NCBI GenBank assembly: GCA_022661535.1 | Contig: JAKULF010000001.1 | Location: 2,728,001 to 2,792,000 of the forward strand | Direction of reading: 5' to 3' | Length of the DNA: 64,000 nucleotides | Source of the DNA: Eutypa lata | Lineage: Eukaryota; Ascomycota; Sordariomycetes; Xylariales; Diatrypaceae | Shown here: positions 1 to 10,776 of the stretch, in pieces | Position numbering within the stretch: position 1 is the stretch's first letter | Layout of the letters: every line of letters starts with the position of its first letter | Position numbers and translations under genes: made by a program | The notes under the pieces: model-generated | What the model saw: only the letters and a program-made list of their open reading frames with translations | What the model was told of the DNA's origin: nothing | The model's database searches: none

Positions 1-204
1 AAGATTGAAGAACACGATATGCTTGATTGCCTGATACTTACAAGTAACACTGGGTAAGCTCATCTCAAAAAACAAAGGGCTGGTGGTACAATCAGTTGTC
101 CAATATTCATAAATATGTCTAGTTATCAAAGACGATTTGAACAGATCGAAGTGAAAAAAAGAAAGAAAAGAACAATTTTAAAAATTAAAAAATTACCGTG
201 AGCA

Positions 205-405
205 ACCCCCAGATCCCACAAGCCCCCAGTCCCACAAATGCTCCCAGAGAGATTCGAACCCTCAACATGTCACTGGGACATCTGGCCGAGCAGGGCGATT
301 TGCTTGTCCCGCGCGGCCATCTGCCCCTATAACTCATCTCAGGCTCTAACTCTCTGACGGTTAGGAATCTTATTTTAATTTCGACATATAAGTACAATGT
401 CCAAT
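205..405 (-). repeat. tRNA-derived SINE-like element, copy 1
   Basis: Read on the minus strand this segment holds a polymerase III box A (TGGCCGCGCGGG, rc of 308-319) and a box B (GGTTCGAATCT, rc of 250-260), followed by a unique tail and T-runs near 180-200 that could terminate pol III transcription. The spacing between boxes fits a class II tRNA (Ser or Leu type with a long variable arm), but the acceptor and anticodon stems do not pair as in a working tRNA. A second copy lies at 1924-2125 and the similarity runs from the tail to beyond the 5' end of the tRNA-like part. A tRNA-derived SINE, or a tRNA-like ncRNA carried along in a local duplication, both fit. Confidence 0.6.
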
Positions 406-992
406 TAATTTATCCTCAACACCACCAGCATATTTTCCTTTGCACAGCCTTCATACCTTATTGTCAACAATCCCACCATATTAATTAATACTTGACTACG
501 TCCAACAAAAATAGGTGGAGATCTTTATACATATAATATGCACCATGTTAATTAATTTGGAAGCTTGCAACGCTACATTAAAGCCTACATGTACGCAGGC
601 ATATACACATTATAACGATAACGCATGCTAGATTAGAGATGCGAAGGAATCTCTGGAGTGGCCTAAGTTCACTCGAACCTTATTTACAGAGTACCTCTAG
701 ATGACATAGATATCCACAAAAAAAAAAAAAAAAAAAAACATGGCACTTAACTGAGGCATTCATTCAACTTGTTCCTATTGTGTTATCATACTTGACCAGT
801 CAACCAAGTAGCCTTCGGGGCATCCACATGTATTGTATCGCATTCAGCAACTACAAATAGGGTGTGCATGATGACCCAACCATTGTAGTAAGAGAAAACA
901 AATACAATGAGTTATGACTTTCCTTGTACGCTGTCATCTCAGCCATGCTATCACAAAATACGTAAGGATGCTGGTATCGTTTGTACTGCTTG

Positions 993-1075
993 GATTTGAA
1001 TAACCATACACCCTCTATTATGAAATGGAATAATCGAATCTTATTACTGCTTAATCTCAGATTATTCGAATTTGC
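993..1075. repeat. short AT-rich inverted-repeat element, copy 1
   Basis: About 83 bp bounded by ATTTGAATAA on the left and TTATTCGAATTTG on the right, which are imperfect inverted repeats. The inner part shares GAATAA, TATTACT and ATTATTC blocks in the same order with the copy at 40882-40968. It is non-coding and resembles a miniature inverted-repeat element. No clear target-site duplication is visible. Confidence 0.4.
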
Positions 1076-1196
1076 ATATTACATGTTTAACCTGTAGAAA
1101 ACATTTCCAGTACAAGCACATTGTTCATTCAACCCTTTTCCACGCAACCTTCTGATCGTTTTCAACCCAAAAAGCAACCACCACCACCGCCACAAA

Positions 1197-1500
1197 ATGG
1201 CAACTCAGCAGCAACAGCAGAAGAAGTCCTCGAAGGCAAGTCTTTGCGAGAAGCTATCCCACATCGCAAGTTTGATATTAGGGCATTCGATGGATAGGTG
1301 GGTATGTGGCTCTTCCGCTGGAGGGTATATAGGGGTGTCTGCTCCCTAGATAGTAAGTGACAACAGGAGCTACTGATCCTTCTATCCTACACTTAAGCTC
1401 CAATCCTATGTATCACAGTGACATAACTCCCTGACATTTGAGTAACACGCCGGTAAAAGCATCTTCGAGAATCCTAAACGATTCTTACGCCTTCACAACG
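1197..1500 (+). pseudogene. degenerate 5' copy of the gene at 2753
   Basis: The ATG at 1197 opens a reading frame encoding MATQQQQQKKSS, matching the start of the intact gene at 2753 (MATQQQKQKSSQ). A single-base frameshift follows near 1235. In the shifted frame the match continues as KSLREAIPHRKFD against KSLRDVLPRRGFE. Stops then end both frames, and the similarity fades after about 1290 with a possible trace near 1485. There is no intact exon 2. It is a relic of a tandem duplicate and is unlikely to make protein. Confidence 0.65.
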
Positions 1501-1923
1501 GCCTCCACGAATGGGTGAATGGATATGTTAGACTGGAGAAGGGAAGGAATTCAGTTGAGGTGACAGTATGGCCAAATGCCATACTTATAGTACAGATTAT
1601 ATGGACTAGGTATCCATACAATGGCATTAGTTTTAAGACATTCATCCCTTATCCCCAATGTGAAATCTACCCCCTGTATGTGATTTATTTACTGTATAAG
1701 CCTTCTAATCACCTGCAATGATAATAATAACGGGTGAGCCTATGTTGACGTAAAGGCCTGATAACATAGCAGCAATAGTTAGATATTATTAAATAAAGTT
1801 TTAATATAAAAAACAACAAGTAAATATGTAATGATTAAGTCTTACCTATTACGTACACCATATTGCTACCTCCCGAAAAGATGAAAAGAAAAAAAGGAAG
1901 AAAAAAAAAAAGACACCAAGAGC

Positions 1924-2125
1924 TGCCCCCAGATCCCACAAACCCTCAGTCCCACAATGCTCTTAGAGAGATTCGAACCCTTAGCATCTTACAGTTGTGG
2001 ACAGCCAAACAGGACAGGTGGCCCATCCCGTTCGGCCATACACCCCCGCGGGTCACCTCAGGTTCTAACTCTCTGGTGTTACAATTTTAGTTTTTATTTT
2101 CATATATAGGTACAACGCCAATTGC
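1924..2125 (-). repeat. tRNA-derived SINE-like element, copy 2
   Basis: On the minus strand, box A (TGGCCGAACGGG, rc of 2028-2039) and box B (GGTTCGAATCT, rc of 1970-1980) have the same spacing as in copy 1. The tail TGTGGGATCTGGGGG is shared with copy 1, and the element ends in a long T-rich run at about 1880-1915. The tRNA-like core between the boxes has diverged between copies while the boxes themselves are kept. Confidence 0.6.
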
Positions 2126-2519
2126 GCCAAGTTGTCGTTTACATTATCCGAATTATTTCCCTACATGCCTTATTGGAGAACAAGGCACCACCACCACCAT
2201 TAACAATACAGCCTTTACGCATCTATTGACGCAGTCAGCAAACCATCTCGAGAATTCATGCCCTTTTTCATAAGAGGTCAATCCTAATGCTCAGTTTATC
2301 ATTCATAATACACTAGCAGGGTTATTTTGAAATATACTGAAGATATGCGATATGGTCTGTAAGGCTTAAAAATTACGGTAGTCAGACAGATCTATGGCAG
2401 GACCCTCTGATATTCCATATATAATCACAATCCAACTACACTTTGATACCATTTTACTTTACAACAGTTAGAGCCTGGTGCATTCTTGTGACCAAAGTAA
2501 ACGCTTTATCTTGAAACCA

Positions 2520-2585
2520 TAATGTTGTAGGTTTTTCATGGAATAACAAACTATCGCTAGGTACCCCAGTTTGATTATTCGAATT
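2520..2585. repeat. partial copy of the AT-rich inverted-repeat element
   Basis: GGAATAAC near 2541 and GATTATTCGAATTT at 2570-2583 match the right half of the element at 993-1075. It lies at the matching place upstream of the intact gene, so it was probably copied with the tandem duplication rather than inserted on its own. Confidence 0.35.
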
Positions 2586-2752
2586 TACATTTTTTTTTAT
2601 AAAAAGAAAGTAACCGTCAATTGTGCCAAACTGATTCTTTATACACTCTTGACGTATAGCTACCTCGCAACTTCTAATTACTGCGCAACTATTTTATTAA
2701 AAATTCTTACCGTAGCCTCCACTGTAAACGACCACCACACCACCACCACACA

Positions 2753-3475
2753 ATGGCGACCCAACAGCAGAAGCAGAAGTCCTCGCAAAAGCGAGTCAAA
2801 TCTTTGCGTGACGTCCTCCCCAGGCGCGGATTCGAGTACCGTGTCAATCAAGTTATCTTCAAGCGCGATCAGGATGCCTACGCCTTCAAGATGGCTTTAA
2901 TCGAGGCCACCAACAACCTCCACAAGACCGAAGTTGACGAGCACCTCGCCGACCTCATGAAGAAGGCCAAAGAGGTCCAGAAGCCCAGCGATAGCGACCA
3001 TACTATCGCATTCGAGGCTGCAGGTAGGCAGACACCTTGGGCTGTGGACCTGAAGAAAGGAAGTAAGTAAATTTCTAGTTATTTCTCTATACATCTATAG
3101 AAACATTTGCTGATTATAAACATTGCAGTCATCTCGGAGCTCCTTCTCTTCCTCATCACCTCCCGTGAGCGCCACATCAAGTTCACGCACTACCGCCCCA
3201 ACAAGGTCGACCCCAGCACCGAGGGGAAGCTCGCCAAGGCAATCGACGAATTTATCGGCGACAGCCCGGCCGCAGAGCCCGACGAGCACTGGAAGGAGAC
3301 GGATGAGCTGGACCCGAAGATTATCGACAAAATGATGGAGCGCATGCGCAAGGGCTTGGGAGCGGATTGGGGTGCTAGTTCGTCCGATGAGGAGATGGAG
3401 GAGGCGAAGAAGACCGAGAATGAGGCTGAGGCTGAGGAGCTCGGAAACAAGCTGGGGGCCCTGAAATTGAAATAA
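2753..3475 (+). CDS. conserved hypothetical protein, 218 aa
   Basis: Two exons, 2753-3062 and 3129-3475, with a 66-nt intron (donor GTAAGT, branch CTGAT, acceptor TTGCAG). The joined frame gives 218 residues. The protein is hydrophilic and charged. A basic N-terminus (residues 1-20) is followed by a helical region with SLRDVLPRRGFEYRV, a central stretch ending in LLLFLITSRERHIKF across the splice, and a strongly acidic Glu-rich C-terminal tail (about residues 180-212). There is no signal peptide or membrane segment. I do not recognise the family and assign no function. A frameshifted duplicate of its 5' end lies 1.56 kb upstream. The start is set by the CCACCACA leader before the ATG, which the relic also has. 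Confidence 0.75.
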
Positions 3476-3943
3476 GGAGCTGCTGTTGCATATACATTGA
3501 GATAAGCATCAGCAGATGACTAGAAAGGAACGCGTTTACTCATGATTTTTCACACCTTACTACTTAAATTCTTATTGCTGTAGCACCGCCTACGGAGTGT
3601 TCTCATGATTTGGCCCCTTTTTGTGGTTGCCTCCACACATTGTTGGCTTGCCTATCAGCTTAGGTAAGCAGTTAACTAGCGCTGTACTAATTTATCCTTA
3701 GGGGCCAATTCAATTCAATTTAACGCGATACAAGAGACGACAGGGATCTGTGCCGCTGTTAATTGTGGGTAGGGGTTCACGCCGTCGTTCCCATCCTTCC
3801 TTAATTTGCGATTTCAGAGACATTCACCCGCTCTTTAACATTCTTATTACTATTCTGTTTTCTGTCTGCCATACAATACATCTCTAGTCCCCAATGACTT
3901 CAACATAACGATCGCATCGTTCCTAAAACCCAGTTAACTTCCA
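3476..3943. other. intergenic: 3' end of the unknown gene and LCB1 promoter
   Basis: 468 bp. There is no ORF of note apart from the short upstream ORF listed separately. The TCTTTAACATTCTTATTACT pyrimidine-rich stretch near 3830-3860 is probably part of the LCB1 core promoter or leader. Confidence 0.4.
3894..3908 (+). promoter_or_regulatory. possible 4-codon upstream ORF in the LCB1 leader
   Basis: ATG ACT TCA ACA TAA ends 35 nt before the LCB1 start codon. If the transcript starts upstream of it, it could lower or condition translation of LCB1. The context CCAATGA is only moderately good. The transcript start is not known. Confidence 0.3.
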
Positions 3944-5729
3944 ATGGACCTCCACGAGGCGCAGGCCTACTTTCAGGCTTCTGTACACGAAGTTTCCGAA
4001 GCTTTTCAGAAAGTACCCGGGAGTGCCGTGTTGATCCGATACATCCAGTCCAGCTACCAGAACGATCCCGTGCGATCTGCCATAGAGCTCGTCCTTGTTA
4101 TATTCTTTATTCGCTACCTCCTATCGCCGTCCTATCCTACCCATGGCCCAAACTACGTTAAGCTCAGGGAGGATGAAATCGATGAGCTCGTGAGGGATTG
4201 GGAACCGGAGCCTTTGGCTTCTCACCAGACCACTTCTGAGGAATTCGAGGCCGAGAAGTTACCTGTGATTGTTGGGTAAGGACATTTTACTGCCTTAATG
4301 GAATTCGTGGGCTAAACAAGGAAAAGTTGCTGACACACATGACGTGCTTTACTATAGAGCGACCGGTCCCAAATCGAAGCTATCTAACGGGAAAACCGTC
4401 ACCAATCTCGCCACCTACAATTTCTATAATTTCAATGCCAACGAAACCATCAAGGAGAAAGCCATACAGACTCTGCGCACATATGGCGTCGGGCCATGCG
4501 GTCCGCCGCAGTTCTACGGCACTCAGGATGTCCACATGAAGACCGAAGCCGATATTTCCGCATTCCTTGGTACTCAGAGCAGCATCGTATATGCTCATGC
4601 TTTTTCTACTATATCCGGTGCCCTTCCGTCCTTCTGCAAACGTGGTGATGTTATCGTAGCCGACAAAATGGTCAACTATTCTATTAGGAACGGTCTGGAG
4701 GCCTCTAGGAGCAACATCAAGTGGTACAAGCACAACGACATGGAAGACTTGGAGAGGATCTTGAAAACTGTTGCTGAAGAGCAGGCAAAGAAGAAGATTC
4801 TGACCAGGAGATTCATCGTTACTGAGGGTCTCTTTGAGATGATTGGGGACAATGTAGACCTTCCTAAGCTTGTATGTCTCCCTCTGATCCTCGCCGATTT
4901 TGAGAAAAGTCCAACCTACTCCTACACTCACATACTAACAGAGACCTGCAGGTTGAATTGAAAGAGAAGTACAAGTTCCGTATTGTATTAGATGAGACAT
5001 GGTCATTTGGAGTACTCGGCCGAACCGGACGAGGGCTCACCGAAGCTCAGAATGTGGATCCTTCTCAGGTTGATATGATCATTGGCTCTCTTTCCGGACC
5101 TCTCTGTGCAGCTGGTGGTTTTTGTGCCGGAACTCGAGACATCGTGGAGCATCAGCGCATCAATGCTATGTCATACACCTATTCGGCTGCCCTGCCGGCT
5201 ATGTCTACGGTAACAGCCAGTGAGACTTTGAATCTATTGCAGTCGAATCCAGAAATATTGCTTCAGTGCCGCGAGAATATCAAGGCTATGAGGGCACAAT
5301 TGGATCCTCGAAGCGACTGGGTCATGTGCACAAGCCACCCGGAGAACCCCGTCATGATCCTAGTGCTCAAGCCCGATGTTGTGCAGTCAAGGCGGCTGAG
5401 CTACGAAGATCAAGAGCGATTGTTTTTGGACTGTGTAGAAGAAGTATGTTCACAAAGGCCCCTTGACGCGGAAGACTTGGATCAAGAGACTAACAGAGAA
5501 ACAGACATTGGCCAATGGGGTTCTAATCACGAAGCTCAAGAGCTTACCGGTTATCAGCAAGATCAGCGCGCTGAGAGACAATGATCTGACGATTCAGCCG
5601 GCACTGAAAGTTTGCATCACATCAGGTCTATCCAAGAAGGAGATCGAGAAGGCCGGAGTGACAATTCGGCATGCCATCACCAAGGTTATGACGCGGAAAA
5701 CTAGTAGGCAACCGACACTGTCTGCTTAG
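3944..5729 (+). CDS. lcb1: serine palmitoyltransferase subunit 1 (LCB1)
   Basis: Non-catalytic partner subunit of serine palmitoyltransferase, which joins serine and palmitoyl-CoA in the ER to start sphingolipid synthesis. Four exons: 3944-4275, 4358-4871, 4952-5443 and 5505-5729, giving 520 aa, the usual length. An N-terminal membrane segment (AIELVLVIFFIRYLL, about residues 47-61) is followed by the aminotransferase class I/II fold. Motifs seen: NLATYNFYNFN, YGVGPCGPPQFYGTQDVH, and LDETWSFGVLGRTGRGLTE. As expected for LCB1, the pyridoxal-phosphate lysine is absent; in the family that lysine is on LCB2, which is not in this window. All three introns are 61-82 nt. A 4-codon uORF precedes the start. 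Confidence 0.95.
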
Positions 5730-7356
5730 GAATCATTCAGCCTGCCATGAGGTTTCTCGTGCATATGCATAGCGGTCAAGCATGGGCAAACATTGTTATG
5801 ATTACTACTACTACTAATAAGCCTTTGAAGGATTGAACTTGGACGAGTCATGGGAATGCATGAAGACATAATACTATCTGATAGAACTGAGCTTATTGGG
5901 ATGACTGTACCATTGTACAGAAGAAGCCCATTGAAACTCTAGATGAACCATAATTGTTAATACCGACACATATATTTTTCATACCACAAGATGCAGTGTT
6001 TAGTTTCCAAGTACGTAACCCAGTGCCCCTTGTCCATACCTATCTAGAGGCTCTACATACCTACATGTATGTATGTTTGTCAGGACTGGAGCGTGGTTTC
6101 CTCTAACATGTATGTATTTATTTTGGGGCAACACTCTAGTAGATGTAAGTACTTTTATTATCTAGATTGGTGGTACCTTCTATCTCGTCTTATCCATGTG
6201 ATGATGACTGAAACGTAGATGGACAGAGCAAACAGGCAAGTACACCTGCATGCATTAGGTACCTACCATAACCATTATTGAGTTGACCTCTTTCATCTGA
6301 TATCTCCATCTTCCTTCCATTTCTTCTACCCTACCATACCCTACCCTTAGCCCTACCGTTGCCCGTGACTTCTCCCACCACACAGACAAACACCACACAT
6401 TACACATCACACTACACTATACACGCAACGCACAATCTTGAACACTACTAGGTACTTTATTTCCACCCATTATTATCTACCTACATACCTATCTAGGTAC
6501 CTAGACAATAGGCAGTAGAAAGGCGGGGTATCACTTCTATTCCTACTACTTCAACTCACATTGTTGTTGCATCATTTGACGCATACGCATCAATCAATCG
6601 TTATTACCAACATCAATTGACTCTTTAGCCAGTCAAGTTGAACCTACTCTTCGTTTCATCAATTCATTGAATCACGCCTGAATCGAAAAGATCAAGGTAA
6701 GTACGAATTCATGTTATTGTCTCCTGTTATTTTATCACCACGTGGTGTTGACCTCCTTGGTTTAAATTTGGACTACTCTTCCCCCCTTAGTTCGCCGCCA
6801 CCATTCCTTCACATTGTCGTCGAGACGCGAAAAAACACCTATTGCTATTGTAATTCATACATTCCATTCCATACATGCACAATTCACTTCTAGATTGTGA
6901 TTTCCCTCCTCTCCTCTCTTGTTTCCCTACCTACTTCACTCAATAGAACACGCAGGCACCACAAAGACAGGGTCTACTGGGTATCCTTTATCTCTCCCTC
7001 CCTCCTTCTCCTTAACCTATGGCCTAGACTTTGACCTTCGGTCCCTTTTGTTTACATCCTTCACAACAACAACCGATTGTTGTGATCCTTTGAATTTCTT
7101 TGTATTCCCTATACACTCCTAGTTACACTTTTGACCCTTGATCATGAATTGATGGGCTTTGGCCTTTGACAGCCCGCATTCGCGCCTTCGTTTTGTTCCT
7201 TTTTTGCCAATTACCATTATTGTCACTCTTTGGCTGATCTGTTGCCTAACTACCAGGTCGAGTCGCTCGTTACTTTTTGCGCCAGTTCCCCTTAGGTCCT
7301 AGTTAATTCCAACTTCCGTCTTGGTTCTCTTCACTTTACATTGATATTCCGATATC
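5730..7356. other. intergenic and long 5' leader of the GH17 gene
   Basis: 1.6 kb without a credible coding exon. GGTAAGTACG at 6696-6705 is a good donor, and CTGAT (7234-7238) followed by ACCAG ending at 7256 is a matching acceptor region, so a 560-nt intron in the leader of the downstream gene is possible. An alternative acceptor (TTCTAG) lies at 6888-6893. The stretch 6300-6480 is rich in ACAC/CTAC tracts typical of fungal promoters. Confidence 0.3.
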
Positions 7357-8768
7357 ATGAAGCTCCTCAGCATCTCCTTAACTGTCTCCGCCCTGCTCCA
7401 CCTGTCAGCTGGACAACCTAGTAAGTAGCATAGTGGTTTGTCTTGGTTTATATACAATCGTCATTAACCACAAATCTAGGACGCCATGCTCGTCACGTCC
7501 ACCGTCAGGGAGCCCATGGAGGCTTGCTTCCCAAACGGGATAGACTTACCATCACTGATCCGAAAGTCACTACTCCCACTGAACTCCCTGAGGTAGTCGT
7601 CTACGTCGATCAATTCGGCTCTACAGTTCGTACTGCCACGGAGACCGTCGTCTACGCTGTCCCTACTCCTCCTGCAGCTCCTCCTGCAGCTCCTCCTGCA
7701 GCTCCTCCTGCGGAGTCAACCACCAAGTCTCAGTCTCCTCCGCAGACTTCTTCGACTCAACCCCCGGTTGTGTCCGTGGAACAGGCTCCGAGTTCGCCCT
7801 CACCCGTGAAGCCAGCTCCCGAGCCGACCACCTCTGTTAAGCCGAGTTCGTCCCCCAAGCAAACCCCTTCCACCAAACCGGCCCCACCTCCAAGCCCGGC
7901 CTCATCTGTCGCCACGAGTGCTAGCTCATCCCCTAGCTCGCCCCCGCCTACCTCTGGTGGAAGCAATCTTCATGGTGTCACTTATTCTCCGTACAAGGGA
8001 AGCGGTGGCTGCAAGACTAAACAAGAAGTGGACAACGACTTCGCGCTTTTCGCCAAAGATCATGGTATCATCCGCTTGTATGGAGTTGACTGCGACCAGG
8101 TTGCCACAGCATATGCGGCAGCTAAGAAGTATGGCAACAAGCTCTTCCTCGGAATTTTCGACATCAGCGATCAAGCCCTCACACAGGCCATATCAACCAT
8201 AGCTGCTGACCTTAAGAACGACTGGAGCATTGTCGATACAGTCAGCGTCGGCAACGAGCTTGTCAACAATGGTCAGGTCACTCCCGCCCAATCTTTGAGC
8301 GCGCTTGATAAAGCACGAACCACACTTAGAGCTGCTGGATATAAAGGCCCCGTCGTGATTGTAGACACGTTTGTCGCCGTCCTAGACCATCCGGAGCTCT
8401 GCGAAAAATCCGATTATTGCGCGGTCAATGTTCATCCTTTCTTCGACGGCAACGTTCCGGCTAGTGAGGCGGGCAAGTTTGTTACTTCTACTGTCAGTAA
8501 CATACGCCGCAAGCTTTCGACCGACAAGCGCATTGTTGTCACGGAAACTGGTTGGCCCTGGCAGGGAGAAGCCAATCGCGCTGCAGTGCCCGGCGTCGAC
8601 CAACAAAGCAAGGCCATGTCCTCGATCAAGAGTGCTTATTCTTCTAAGCCCGGAGATGTTATTCTCTTCACAGCCTTCAATGATATGTGGAAGAAAGCTG
8701 ACGCCGGTACTTTTATGGCTGAGCAGTTTTGGGGTATGGGAGGTCGATACTCACCAGCCGATAAGTAA
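7357..8768 (+). CDS. secreted GH17 beta-1,3-glucan hydrolase/transglycosylase
   Basis: Cell-wall glucan-modifying enzyme of glycoside hydrolase family 17, similar in layout to the Scw4/Scw10/Mp65 and BtgE groups. Exons 7357-7420 and 7480-8768 give 450 aa. The first exon supplies the signal peptide (MKLLSISLTVSALLHLSAG). A Kex2-type LPKR site follows near residue 40. Next come a VVVYVDQFGSTV segment, a Pro/Ser/Thr-rich linker (about residues 85-185) containing a PPAA tandem repeat at 7668-7713, and the GH17 domain from about residue 187 to the end. Catalytic glutamates are E281 in VGNELVNNG (acid/base) and E377 in VTETGWPW (nucleophile). There is no GPI signal. It lies next to two other cell-wall genes. 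Confidence 0.92.
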
Positions 8769-10067
8769 TGGTATGCGAACTACATGTAGGGGTTGCTTTG
8801 CATTAACTACGGCAAGATTCGAGAACAGGAATATGATGATTTTTGGCTCAATGTCAGAAAATGATGAGAGCTATGGGCTAGAGATACATGTATGATGATA
8901 GTCTGCATTCGCTTCTTGGTACATAATAAAATTTCCATTTGTAATTTCGCAAGCTTAAACATCCTCAGTCTCTTTTCGTATCGATGCCTGCTACTTCATT
9001 TATGCTGACACAGTGGTAAGTCACACCTTGATACCGACCGCTACATTTTGGACTACATTGGTTATGTCAACTATCCAATACGTATCTGTACTGGAGATGC
9101 AGTCCACAGTGACATCTGCTATGCTTATGCTCGACCCTTGACTACATAGTGAGTGACCAGAGTGTTGAAAGCTAGAGTGGTCTTTAAATGGGGAACTCTG
9201 TGAAATACTTTGCAGGGCTACTTGCACGATAAGTGCCGGACCTACATGTAGGATGCAAGTAGTTATTTTTGGTACCTCCCGTTCATAACAAACCCAAAAG
9301 GATACTTCCATGATTGATCCCACCTACACCTACCTCCCTGTAACATACCTGCAATGACTTCTCGCTAAGAGCAGATCTAGTCCTAACGCCCAGTGGTTGT
9401 AGGAATCAATTCACCAGAAAGCCTTTGAAGTTACCCCTTACCAGCCCTCAGAAGCAAAGGCTAATAACACTATGAATGGGAGGAAGATATGAATGACACG
9501 GTGGTTTGTGGGTGTTGTTATTGGCCCAATCTAACTTAGCCCGGCCAGAACTAAGTAAGTAACGGCCTCTTGAAGGAACATGGCTTACGGCACATCTGAT
9601 GACACTCTGCATACATATCGACCTGACATTCATGTGCTTGGTTTTTTTTTATTAGCGATTCATCCATTCATATCTACTGAGTATCAATTAGATAAGAATG
9701 AATAATACCTACACATATCAGTCAGTTAATTTCATGACCCTGAATCTATGTAGCAATCAAGTCGGCTTAGTGAATGCATAACATAATAGTATCAAGGGGC
9801 ATATGGGAAAAGATGAGACAACCATTGGCCGTGTGTTCGTGCCTGTTTTGAGTTACGTGATATTGGGTATTCATAAGTATGTAGCTATATATGTATATAT
9901 ATGTATGTTCTGTTAGGTAGTAAGGTATGCATGCACGCAGTAGAGCCAACCGATTATCCTCTCCTCTCCTCTCCTTTTCTCCTACACCTCATGCCCCTAT
10001 TTTGTTCCTCCTCATTCCTCTTCACCCACACAAAAGACTTATCATCATCATCATCATCATCCTTTCT
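8769..10067. other. intergenic between convergent genes
   Basis: 1.3 kb that must contain the 3' ends of the GH17 gene and of the minus-strand GPI-protein gene. No supported ORF. A (CAT)n microsatellite at 10040-10062 lies just past the stop of the GPI-protein gene. Confidence 0.5.
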
Positions 10068-10776
10068 TTACAAAGCGATCACCGCAGCCACAAGAGCAGC
10101 GAGCCCGACCCCAGCAGCGGCCTCGACCCTCGACCCGGCACCGGGCGCCGGCTCGTCGGTAGCGCCGGCATCGCCACCATCGGAGCTGGTCTCGGTGGGG
10201 CTATCACCACCACTTCCACCATCCGTCGCCGTCGACGTGATCTGCGTCGTGATGGTGGTTGGTTCGCCGGCGCTGTTCGTGCCCGTCGACGTGGTCATGG
10301 TCCAGTTGCCACCACTGCTGCCGCCGCTGGTGGTAGGGTCGTTGAGGGTGGCGGTGGTGGTCTCGCCGTCCTGGTTCGTCGTCGTGACGGTGCCGCCGCT
10401 CGTGATCCACGGCAGCGTCACGGACGCGGACAGGTCTTCCGAGTTGGTGACGGTGGCGGTGGCGGTGACGGACGGCTCCGTGATGGAGATGTCCGTCGAG
10501 AGCGTCAGCGTCTCCGGCACCGACGTGACCTCCGTGCCGGAGAAGGACGGCTCCGTCACGGTGGCCGACGTCACGATGGCCGTGTCGGTGGGGCCCTCGA
10601 CGGGGAGGGAGACCTGGATGATATACGAGTTAGTTTGTTTGTTTGTTTCTTTGTTTTCTTTGCGCTAAACTACTGTACTGTAGCAGATGGTGAGAGAGAT
10701 CGAAGAAGAAACTTACCTCCTGGGCGCGGACGAGCGCGGCGGCTCCGAGAAGGGCTAAGAGACGGGCAGACATCAT
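10068..10776 (-). CDS. GPI-anchored Ser/Thr-rich cell-surface protein
   Basis: Exon 1 (10776-10717) encodes a signal peptide, MMSARLLALLGAAALVRAQ. After a 103-nt intron, exon 2 (10613-10068) encodes the rest, for 201 aa. The mature part is almost entirely Thr, Ser, Gly, Val and acidic residues (for example TSVPETLTLSTDISITEP), as in heavily O-mannosylated wall proteins, with one or two N-glycosylation sequons such as NWT. The C-terminus is a small-residue site (PGAGSR) followed by a hydrophobic tail (AAAGVGLAALVAAVIAL), which reads as a GPI-attachment signal. No enzymatic domain is seen. The second ATG (10773) is an equally possible start. The frame was chosen because only it gives a signal peptide after splicing. 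Confidence 0.82.

Larger units (their letters stand above)
205..3062. repeat. decayed tandem segmental duplication
   Basis: Two units are arranged head to tail. Each has a SINE-like element, an AT-rich spacer with a palindromic-element remnant, an ACC/CCA-rich leader just before an ATG, and the 5' part of the same gene. Unit 1 runs about 205-1500 and unit 2 starts at 1924. The offset between matching points is about 1.72 kb at the SINE and 1.56 kb at the ATG, so indels of roughly 160 bp have built up in the spacer. The gene is intact only in unit 2. Confidence 0.6.

Noticed and set aside
232..330. A functional tRNA gene
   Set aside because: Box A and box B are present, but acceptor and anticodon stems do not pair, and the copy at 1924-2125 shares non-tRNA flanks.
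1197..1500. Repeat-induced point mutation as the cause of the relic
   Set aside because: The copies differ by frameshifts and indels and by many non-transition changes, not mainly C-to-T and G-to-A. A contribution cannot be excluded without alignment statistics.
6330..6360. Telomere-like CCCTA repeats
   Set aside because: Only a few imperfect units (CCCTACC, CCCTTAG) in a promoter; no TTAGGG array.
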